Origin: Candidatus Agrococcus pullicola
Lineage (GTDB): Bacteria; Actinomycetota; Actinomycetes; Actinomycetales; Microbacteriaceae
Length of the DNA stretch: 5,027 bases
Assembly (NCBI GenBank): GCA_019115685.1
Contig: DXDC01000213.1
Location: forward strand, 1-5,027
Direction of reading: 5' to 3'
The translations under genes were made by a program, and so were the position numbers. This document shows, one piece after another, positions 1 to 5,027 of this stretch. Below the pieces are notes generated by a model. The model searched no databases. It saw only the letters and a program-made list of their open reading frames with translations, and was not told where the DNA came from. Each line of letters opens with the position of its first letter. The stretch's first letter is position 1.

Positions 1-840
1 GGCGCTCTCTACTTCCTCGTCGCGAGCGGTCTGTCGTTGATCTACGGACTCATGGGCGTGCTGAACTTCGCGCACGGCTCGTTCCTGACCCTCGCCGGCT
101 TCCTCGGCTGGGAGGTCGGTCGCCGAGTCTCGGAGGGCACTTGGGCGGGCCTGCTGATCGGGATGCTCGTCGGGTTCGCAACAGGAGCCATCGCCGCAGC
201 GATCACCGAGCTCGTGTTCATCAGGAAGCTCTACAACCGGCACATCGAGCAGGTGCTCGTGACCGTCGGGCTGGGGCTCGCAACCGTTGCCCTGTTCGAG
301 GGCATTTGGGGCAGCGACCCCATCCGGATCGCGAAGCCCGCGTGGCTCGGGCAGACGACGAACATCCTGGGCGCGAACATCCCCAACGATCGCTGGCTGC
401 TCATCGGGTGCGCAGCGCTGGTGCTCGGGCTGATCGTACTGTTCCTCAAGAAGACGAAGTACGGGCTCATCATCCGCGCCGGCGTCGAGAACCGCACCAT
501 GGTGACCGCGCTCGGCATCGACGTGCGGCGAGCGTTCACGATCGTCTTCGCGATCGGCGGCGCCGCGGCCGGGCTGGGAGGTGTGCTCGCCTCCGTCTAC
601 TACGGTCAGGTCGCAGCGCACCAGGGCACGTCGCTTCTGATCTACGCGTTCATCGTGACCGTGATCGGCGGCCTCGGCTCGCTCTCCGGCGCGGCCATCG
701 CAGCCGTGCTGGTCGCGGTCATCCAGCAGTTCGCGAACTTCTACCTGGGCGGAACGGGGGATCTCGCGGTCGTTCTGGCGCTCGCGGCCGTACTGCTGGT
801 GAAACCCACCGGTCTGCTCGGCAAGAAGACGACGCACTAG
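1..840 (+). CDS. LivH-type ABC transporter permease (HAAT family), 5'-truncated by the window edge
   Basis: This is an inner-membrane permease of the branched-chain amino acid type (HAAT) ABC importers, one of the two subunits that form the translocation pore. The reading frame is open from base 1 and gives 279 residues before the TAG stop. LivH proteins are usually about 290-300 residues, so only some 10-20 N-terminal residues are missing. A TTG at 37 and the ATG at 52 lie inside the conserved first helix and are not the real start. The LivH hallmark GLMGVLNFAHGSF spans residues 16-28. The cytoplasmic coupling loop, YGLIIRAGVENRTMVTALGID, lies near residues 154-174 and contacts the ATPase. 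GGLGSLSGA near the C-terminus is also typical. The rest is a series of hydrophobic helices. The partner permease follows after 9 bases. The family is certain. The substrate is not: HAAT members also carry urea and aromatic acids, and the neighbouring catabolic genes favour an organic acid. Confidence 0.93.
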   Translation, partial: GALYFLVASGLSLIYGLMGVLNFAHGSFLTLAGFLGWEVGRRVSEGTWAGLLIGMLVGFATGAIAAAITELVFIRKLYNRHIEQVLVTVGLGLATVALFEGIWGSDPIRIAKPAWLGQTTNILGANIPNDRWLLIGCAALVLGLIVLFLKKTKYGLIIRAGVENRTMVTALGIDVRRAFTIVFAIGGAAAGLGGVLASVYYGQVAAHQGTSLLIYAFIVTVIGGLGSLSGAAIAAVLVAVIQQFANFYLGGTGDLAVVLALAAVLLVKPTGLLGKKTTH

Positions 841-844
841 GGGA
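839..844 (+). promoter_or_regulatory. Ribosome binding site of the LivM-type permease
   Basis: AGGGGA overlaps the stop codon of the upstream permease gene and sits 5 bases before the ATG at 850. It is a good match to the anti-Shine-Dalgarno complement and supports this start. Its overlap with the preceding stop suggests that the two pore subunits are translated in a coupled way, which would keep them in balance. Confidence 0.7.
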
Positions 845-849
845 CGACA

Positions 850-1950
850 ATGCAACGATTCTCATCCATCTGGTTCAAGATCGGCATCGGCGTCGCGATC
901 ATCGCCGTCGCTGCTGTCCTCCCGCTGCTCGCCATCAACATTCCCGGCATCCTGCCCGGGCCGACCTACACGCCCGGCACGCTCTCGATGCTCGCCTACG
1001 CGATGCTCATCGCAGCGCTCGCACTGAGCTACCACCTGCTCTTCGGTGTCGGCGGCATGCTCTCGTTCGGTCACGCACTGTTCTTCGCCGCCGGCGCCTA
1101 CGGGCTCGCGGTCATGATGCGCCTACTGGCGCCGCAGGTACCCGAATCGGCGGTGTTCCTCATCGCGATCATCCTGACGCTGGGTCTTGCCGTCGCCGTC
1201 GGCAATCTCGTCGGCGCACTCGCACTCCGCGTCACCGGCATCTCCTTCGCCATGGTGACGCTCGCCTTCGCGCAGGCGTTCAACGTGCTCGTTCGCCGCA
1301 ACACGGGCGGGCTTACGGGTGGAGAAGAGGGCGTTACGGTGCCGGTGAACTTCCTGCCGGATGTGCTCGTCGGCGTTCTGAACACCCGGAATCTCTACTG
1401 GCTGGCGCTCGCGATCCTCGTCGTCGCCTACCTGGTCTGCGTGTGGGTGCAGAACTCCCGTATAGGCCACGTGCTCGCAGCGACACGCGAGAACGAGCTG
1501 CGCGTGCGCGTGCTGGGCCTGCGCCCGTACACGGTGCGCCTGTTCGTGTTCGCCGTCGCGGGAGTCCTGGCGGCGATCGCAGGCATGGGGTTCGTACTGC
1601 TGCAGTCGGGTGCGACACCTCGCATCACGATCGCCGACTTCACGCTGACGCTGCTCGTCATCGTCGTCCTCGGCGGCGTCGGCTACCGCTGGGGTGCGAT
1701 CGTCGGCGGCATCGTCTACACGATCCTCGATCAACGACTCTCCGCGCTCGCCTCGAGCGGCTGGATCCAGTCGCTGCCCGACGTGCTGCGCATCCCGCTC
1801 TCAGAGCCGCTGTTCATCCTCGGCATGCTGTTCGTCCTGGTGGTCATGTTCGCCCCCGGCGGGATAGCGGGGCTGGCGAAGTCACTGACAACGCGTTCTG
1901 CCACGGGCGTTCGCACAGTGGATGTGAAAGCATCGGCAAATGGGCAATGA
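850..1950 (+). CDS. LivM-type ABC transporter permease (HAAT family)
   Basis: This is the second pore-forming permease of the same importer. It has 366 residues, within the normal range for LivM. Hydrophobic segments are visible near residues 11-30, 46-64, 70-92, 100-120, 183-200, 229-252, 263-290 and 321-337. The LivM signature GGMLSFGHALFFAAGAYG lies at residues 68-85, and a TGG-type loop (GGLTGGEEGV) at 153-162. The cytoplasmic coupling loop begins near IGHVLAATREN at 205-215 and runs to about 225, followed by the helix VRLFVFAVAGVLAAIAG. The last 25 or so residues form a polar cytoplasmic tail. The ATG at 850 has a good ribosome binding site. The gene is usually followed by the LivG and LivF ATPase genes. 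Here an acyl-CoA ligase follows with an 11-base overlap, so the ATPases must be upstream or elsewhere. The family is certain; the transported substrate is unknown. Confidence 0.95.
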   Translation: MQRFSSIWFKIGIGVAIIAVAAVLPLLAINIPGILPGPTYTPGTLSMLAYAMLIAALALSYHLLFGVGGMLSFGHALFFAAGAYGLAVMMRLLAPQVPESAVFLIAIILTLGLAVAVGNLVGALALRVTGISFAMVTLAFAQAFNVLVRRNTGGLTGGEEGVTVPVNFLPDVLVGVLNTRNLYWLALAILVVAYLVCVWVQNSRIGHVLAATRENELRVRVLGLRPYTVRLFVFAVAGVLAAIAGMGFVLLQSGATPRITIADFTLTLLVIVVLGGVGYRWGAIVGGIVYTILDQRLSALASSGWIQSLPDVLRIPLSEPLFILGMLFVLVVMFAPGGIAGLAKSLTTRSATGVRTVDVKASANGQ

Positions 1951-3433
1951 TGCACTGACGCTGGGCCGCTGGATCAGCGACACGGCTCGTACCGAACCGG
2001 GCAGGGTTGCGATCGTCGATCGTGGAGTCTCGGTCGGCTACGGCGAACTGGAATCGCGGGCGAGCGCGCTGGCGATGCGGATGCGCGAGGCGGGCTACGG
2101 AGTCGGCACGCGAATCGCGACGCTCAGCGGGTCGACGGCAGACCAAGTGGTGCTGCTGTTCGCCTGCGCGAAGATCGGCGCTGTCCTCGCGCCCATGTCG
2201 TGGCGGTTGACGTCGCGCGAGCTCGCGACGCAGCTGCAGCTGAGCGAACCCGCGCTGCTGGTCGTGGAAGACGAGTTCCAACGCTTGGCGAACGCCGCGA
2301 CGGATACGATCGAGATCGTCACGATGGGCTCTTCTGGCATCGAACGGGCCGTGCCGGAGATCAGCGCGGAGGAGGATCCGAAGCGGCGGGTCGAGGACGA
2401 TGACCCGCTGCTCATGATCTTCACGTCCGGTAGCTCAGGTCGGCCGAAAGCGGTCGTGCTCACCCACGCCAACTGCGCGTGGGCGAACATCTCGCTCACT
2501 CGCGCGAATCCGATGCGCTCCGACGACGTGGTGTTGCAGGTGCTGCCGCAATTCCATATCGCCGGCTGGAACATTCAGCCGTTGCTCGCACTCTGGGCTG
2601 GAGCAACGCTGGTGCTCGAGCGCACGTTCGAGCCGGGCAGGGCGTTGGCACTCATCGAGCGACACGGCGTGACGGCCCTCATGGGCGTTCCCACGGTCTT
2701 CAGAGACATCGTCGAGCATCCCGATTTCGATGTGCGGAACCTCGCATCGCTGCAGACGGTGGTCGTCGGCGGCGGGCTGATCGATGCGGCAACCCTCACG
2801 CGTCTGCACGAACGGGATGTGCACCCCGTGCAGGGGTACGGACTGACGGAAGCGGGGCCGAACGTCACGATCGATCTCGGCGGCTGCAATGGCACATCGA
2901 TAGGAAAACCGTACCCCGGTGTCGATCTCGCGGTGCTTGCAGACGGCGGCATCCACATCGGCCCTGCGAAAGGGGAGCTGCTCGTTCGGACACCGGCCGC
3001 GTTCTCTGGCTACTTTCGCAACGAACAGGCGACGAGCGCGGCGTTCATCGACGGTTGGCTGCGTACTGGCGACCTCGTCGAGCGCCGGGCGGACGGCACT
3101 GTGGAGTTCCTCGATCGCATCAAAGACATCGTGCGCTCCGGCAGCGAGACGATCGCTCCTCTCGAAGTCGAGCGAGCGCTGGTCACGCACCCCGACGTGC
3201 GGGATGCCGCGGTCGCGGGCATCCCGCACGAGCGTTGGGGCGAGCGACTGGTGGCGTGGATCGTGCTCGAGGAGGACGTCGATGATGATGTCCTCATCGA
3301 CCATCTGCTGCCGCAGATCGCAAGGTTCAAAGTGCCGAAAGAGTTCGTACGGGTGCGCACCATTCCGCGCACATCGAGCGGGAAAGTGCTGCGGCGTGTG
3401 CTCGCGGCGACCATGATGCAGGAGCGAGCGTGA
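1940..3433 (+). CDS. AMP-forming acyl-CoA ligase (class I adenylate-forming enzyme)
   Basis: This enzyme is expected to activate a carboxylic acid with ATP to an acyl-adenylate and transfer it to coenzyme A in the cytoplasm. It has 497 residues, typical of the 4-coumarate/FadD13-like medium-size class and much shorter than acetoacetyl-CoA or acetyl-CoA synthetases. All core motifs are visible: the P-loop TSGSSGRPK at 162-170, GYGLTEAGP at 299-307, RTGD at 375-378, the hinge DRIKD at 392-396, and the C-terminal PRTSSGKVLRR at 476-486 with the adenylation lysine at K482. The enzyme therefore looks active. The A8 loop is unusual: GSETIAP at 401-407, where most relatives have GGENxYP. The start at 1940 is well fixed, because an in-frame stop at 1925-1927 leaves no earlier start codon. 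Its ribosome binding site is weak (GAAAG about 9 bases upstream), so translation probably depends on ribosomes finishing the upstream gene. The acid substrate cannot be read from the sequence. Context suggests a short hydroxy-, oxo- or aromatic acid. Confidence 0.92.
   Translation: MGNDALTLGRWISDTARTEPGRVAIVDRGVSVGYGELESRASALAMRMREAGYGVGTRIATLSGSTADQVVLLFACAKIGAVLAPMSWRLTSRELATQLQLSEPALLVVEDEFQRLANAATDTIEIVTMGSSGIERAVPEISAEEDPKRRVEDDDPLLMIFTSGSSGRPKAVVLTHANCAWANISLTRANPMRSDDVVLQVLPQFHIAGWNIQPLLALWAGATLVLERTFEPGRALALIERHGVTALMGVPTVFRDIVEHPDFDVRNLASLQTVVVGGGLIDAATLTRLHERDVHPVQGYGLTEAGPNVTIDLGGCNGTSIGKPYPGVDLAVLADGGIHIGPAKGELLVRTPAAFSGYFRNEQATSAAFIDGWLRTGDLVERRADGTVEFLDRIKDIVRSGSETIAPLEVERALVTHPDVRDAAVAGIPHERWGERLVAWIVLEEDVDDDVLIDHLLPQIARFKVPKEFVRVRTIPRTSSGKVLRRVLAATMMQERA
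3420..3424 (+). promoter_or_regulatory. Ribosome binding site that fixes the GTG start of the TetR gene
   Basis: AGGAG lies 5 bases before the GTG at 3430, inside the last codons of the ligase gene. It decides the start of the regulator, since that codon is a GTG whose last bases belong to the ligase stop (GTGA overlap). The translation from here begins MNEPRTKRGE and enters the DNA-binding domain at the usual distance. Confidence 0.75.
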
Positions 3434-4038
3434 ACGAACCGAGAACCAAACGCGGAGAGCTGACGAAGACGAAGATCCTCACGGCAGCGGAAGAAGTGTT
3501 CGCCGAGCTCGGCTATCAGCTGGCGTCGATCACGAAGATCACGCAGCGAGCAGGTGTCGGGCAGGGCACGTTCTATCTGTACTTCACATCGAAGCTCGAC
3601 GTCTTCGAGCAGCTCGTCGACGATCTCAACCGCAGGGTGCGCCACGCGATGAGCGAAGGGGCTGCACGGGGAACGAACCGGGCGGAGTCGGAACGTGAGG
3701 GGTTTAGGGAGTTCTTCCGGTTCACAGCCGAGCATCCCGCGCTCTACCGCGTTGTGCGCGAGGCGGAGCAGGTCTCGCCGACATCGATGCGCGCGCACTA
3801 CGAGCGCATCGTCAGCGGCTATATCGATGGCCTGCAAATCGCCCTGCGCGAAGGTGAAATCGCGGACCAGGATCCCGAGGTGACCGCGTGGGCGCTGATG
3901 GGCGTCGGAGAGATGATCGGGATGCGCTATGTGCTCTGGGAACGCGAGCACGAATCGCAGATTCCCGAGCACGTCTTTGATGAAATGGTCGCCTTTGTCC
4001 AGCGAGCGCTGGGCACCGGCCGAGACGAGAGGGGCTGA
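3430..4038 (+). CDS. TetR/AcrR-family transcriptional regulator
   Basis: This is a cytoplasmic, probably dimeric, ligand-responsive DNA-binding protein, most likely a repressor. It has 202 residues, normal for the family. The N-terminal TetR domain covers about residues 10-60. The helix-turn-helix is in ITKITQRAGVGQGTFYLYF (34-52), with the family hallmark GTFYLYFTSK at 46-55. The C-terminal half is all-helical and should hold the effector pocket; a stretch around FREFFRFTAEHPALYRVVRE (92-111) starts it. The start is GTG, supported by AGGAG 5 bases upstream and a 4-base overlap with the ligase stop. The gene lies inside the operon, in the same direction as its neighbours, rather than divergently at the edge. 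It is therefore probably co-transcribed and autoregulated, acting at an operator upstream of the window. TetR proteins next to CoA ligases often sense the acyl-CoA product or the free acid. That is an inference here; the ligand is not known. Confidence 0.92.
   Translation: MNEPRTKRGELTKTKILTAAEEVFAELGYQLASITKITQRAGVGQGTFYLYFTSKLDVFEQLVDDLNRRVRHAMSEGAARGTNRAESEREGFREFFRFTAEHPALYRVVREAEQVSPTSMRAHYERIVSGYIDGLQIALREGEIADQDPEVTAWALMGVGEMIGMRYVLWEREHESQIPEHVFDEMVAFVQRALGTGRDERG
4028..4034 (+). promoter_or_regulatory. Ribosome binding site that fixes the start of the dehydrogenase
   Basis: AGAGGGG ends 8 bases before the ATG at 4043 and lies in the last codons of the TetR gene. It supports 4043 over the earlier in-frame ATG at 3929, which would add 38 residues encoded within the regulator gene in a different frame and without resemblance to a dehydrogenase. 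Confidence 0.7.
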
Positions 4039-4042
4039 GTTC

Positions 4043-4789
4043 ATGGGCCGACTGACAGGGAAGCGAGCGGTCGTTACCGGCGGTGCTTCTGGTATAGGAG
4101 AAGCGATCGCCAGGGCCTACGCTGCCGAGGGCGCTGAAGTCACGGTCGCCGATGTCGATGGCAGAGCTGCAGCGAGAGTTGCCGAGAGCCTCGGAGGTAT
4201 CGCCTGGCAGGTGGATCTCGCCGACACGACGGCGCTCGAGGGTCTCGAGCTCGACACGGACATCCTCGTGAACTGCGCCGGCCTCCAGCGGGTCGCATCG
4301 ATCGTGGACTTCGACCCGGAGGCGTGGCGGCTGCTGCACAGAATCATGCTCGAAGCGCCGTTCCTGCTGATCAGAGCGGCCATGCCGGGCATGATCGAGC
4401 GCGGATTCGGCCGCATCATCAACCTGTCGAGCGTGCACGGGATTCGCGCATCCGCGTTCAAGTCGGCTTACGTTGCGGCGAAGCACGGACTGGAAGGACT
4501 ATCGAAAGTGACGGCGCTGGAAGGGGCTCCGCATGGCATTACGTCGAACTGCATCAATCCCGCCTATGTTCTGACGCCCCTGGTCGAGCAGCAGATCGCG
4601 GACCAAGCGCGCATCCACGGTATCTCCGAGAGCGACGTGGTCGAGAAGATCATGCTGACCGAACCCGCGATTAAAAAGCTCGTGCCGCTCGACGACGTCG
4701 CTTCGCTCGCGCTGTGGCTCGCCGACGAGCACTCGGGTATGGTGACGGGTACCTCGCAGGTCATCGACGGCGGCTGGAGTGCGCGATGA
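4043..4789 (+). CDS. Short-chain dehydrogenase, 3-hydroxybutyrate dehydrogenase type
   Basis: This is a classical NAD-dependent short-chain dehydrogenase/reductase of 248 residues, predicted to oxidise (R)-3-hydroxybutyrate or a close 3-hydroxyacid to the 3-oxoacid. The nucleotide motif TGGASGIG is at 12-19, and D37 after the second strand favours NAD over NADP. The NCAG motif is at 77-80. The catalytic Ser, Tyr and Lys are S130, Y143 and K147 (YVAAK at 143-147). Against the Pseudomonas fragi enzyme, recalled from memory, a constant offset of 12 puts the substrate-binding residues at Q82, H132, K140, Q184 and W245, all present. The TPLVEQQI stretch (178-185) and the C-terminal DGGW (242-245) are also typical of this family. 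Two positions differ: the catalytic Asn is M102, and the lid Trp is Y175. The start at 4043 has a good ribosome binding site and lies 4 bases after the regulator stop. A different 3-hydroxyacid or another secondary alcohol remains possible. Confidence 0.85.
   Translation: MGRLTGKRAVVTGGASGIGEAIARAYAAEGAEVTVADVDGRAAARVAESLGGIAWQVDLADTTALEGLELDTDILVNCAGLQRVASIVDFDPEAWRLLHRIMLEAPFLLIRAAMPGMIERGFGRIINLSSVHGIRASAFKSAYVAAKHGLEGLSKVTALEGAPHGITSNCINPAYVLTPLVEQQIADQARIHGISESDVVEKIMLTEPAIKKLVPLDDVASLALWLADEHSGMVTGTSQVIDGGWSAR
4776..4779 (+). promoter_or_regulatory. Ribosome binding site of the alpha/beta hydrolase
   Basis: GGAG sits 6 bases before the ATG at 4786, within the last codons of the dehydrogenase. 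It supports this start over the second in-frame ATG at 4801. The start codon overlaps the dehydrogenase stop as ATGA. Confidence 0.65.
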
Positions 4790-5027
4790 CCGCGGCTCAG
4801 ATGACCGAGCGGCTCGTCGACATCCCCGTTGCGGGCGGCGACCTCCACGGTGCGCTCTGGAACGAGAACGCTTCCGGCGACCCGGTGCTGGCCATCCACG
4901 GCATCACAGCGAACCACACGTCGTTTCACCGCTTTGCAGAATTGCTCGGCTCGCCGGTTCTAGCGCTCGACCTGCGGGGTCGAGGTAGGTCCCGTGAACT
5001 TCTCGGCCCGTTCGAACTCGTCCAGCA
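4786..5027 (+). CDS. Alpha/beta-fold hydrolase, N-terminal 80 codons only (runs off the window)
   Basis: This is the start of an alpha/beta-hydrolase-fold enzyme, probably an esterase, lactonase or C-C hydrolase. Visible are the N-terminal strands (DIPVAGGDLHGALW at 12-25), the oxyanion-hole motif VLAIHGITAN at 34-43 with HG at 38-39, and LDLRGRGRS at 61-69 after the next strand. This pattern is common in PcaD (3-oxoadipate enol-lactonase)-like and haloperoxidase-like members. The nucleophile elbow, catalytic acid and histidine lie beyond the window, so the exact class and activity cannot be judged. There is no signal peptide, so it should act in the cytoplasm. The ATGA overlap with the dehydrogenase suggests coupled translation and a shared pathway. 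A role in releasing the hydroxyacid from an ester or lactone is a guess from context. Confidence 0.82.
   Translation, partial: MTAAQMTERLVDIPVAGGDLHGALWNENASGDPVLAIHGITANHTSFHRFAELLGSPVLALDLRGRGRSRELLGPFELVQ

Noticed and set aside
141..1958. A 605-codon open frame on the plus strand that overlaps both permease genes
   Set aside because: The translation is dominated by Arg, Ala, His and Asp with no domain or membrane pattern. It is the usual open shadow frame in high-GC coding DNA, and the overlapping frames are clear LivH and LivM proteins.
2823..2837. Small hairpin ACCCC-GTGCA-GGGGT, considered as a terminator or regulatory stem
   Set aside because: It has a stem of only five pairs, no following T-run, and sits inside the conserved ligase core just before the GYGLTEAGP motif.
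3272..3295. Imperfect dyad with 6-base arms GAGGAC and GTCCTC around a GAT-rich centre, upstream of the TetR gene, considered as a TetR operator
   Set aside because: Only 8 of 12 half-site positions match. It lies in a coding stretch for an acidic Glu/Asp run whose codon repetition explains it. No second copy was noticed elsewhere in the window.
2435..3304. A 289-codon open frame on the minus strand inside the ligase gene
   Set aside because: It is antisense to conserved ligase motifs, rich in Arg, His and Asp, and has no recognisable family features.
3929..4042. A 38-residue N-terminal extension of the dehydrogenase from an in-frame ATG at 3929
   Set aside because: It lies within the TetR gene in another frame. 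The sequence does not resemble a dehydrogenase, and the ATG at 4043 has its own ribosome binding site and gives the normal 248-residue length with the TGxxxGIG motif at residue 12.
3010..4044. A 344-codon open frame on the minus strand across the ligase end and the TetR gene
   Set aside because: It spans two well-supported genes in antisense, shows low-complexity Arg/Ser-rich stretches and no recognisable motif. It is explained by GC-rich codon structure.

Overview
The window is one tightly packed, all plus-strand gene cluster from a high-GC bacterium. By eye GC is above 60% and third codon positions are mostly G or C. Together with the GTG start, the strong purine-rich ribosome binding sites and the protein sequences, this suggests an actinobacterium, perhaps from the Micrococcales. 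That placement is an impression, not a computed result. No RNA gene, insertion sequence, CRISPR array, rho-independent terminator or promoter could be supported, and no gap between genes is longer than 9 bases.

From left to right the window holds: the 3' part of a LivH-type permease (1-840, start outside the window); a LivM-type permease (850-1950); an AMP-forming acyl-CoA ligase (1940-3433); a TetR/AcrR-family repressor (3430-4038); a short-chain dehydrogenase of the 3-hydroxybutyrate dehydrogenase type (4043-4789); and the first 80 codons of an alpha/beta-fold hydrolase (4786-5027, continuing beyond the window). The junctions are a 9-base gap, an 11-base overlap, a 4-base overlap, a 4-base gap and a 4-base overlap. 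This is the pattern of a single polycistronic operon with translational coupling, whose promoter lies upstream of the window.

The most economical reading is a substrate-inducible uptake and catabolic operon. The two permeases form the membrane pore of an ABC importer of the branched-chain amino acid (HAAT) type. The hydrolase, dehydrogenase and CoA ligase could together cleave, oxidise and activate an imported short carboxylic acid or ester, with the TetR protein sensing the substrate or its CoA thioester. The dehydrogenase keeps nearly all residues known to hold 3-hydroxybutyrate in the Pseudomonas fragi enzyme, so a 3-hydroxyacid is the leading guess for the substrate. The importer may therefore carry an organic acid rather than an amino acid. 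The ATPase subunits and the binding protein are not in view, and the substrate is inferred rather than shown.
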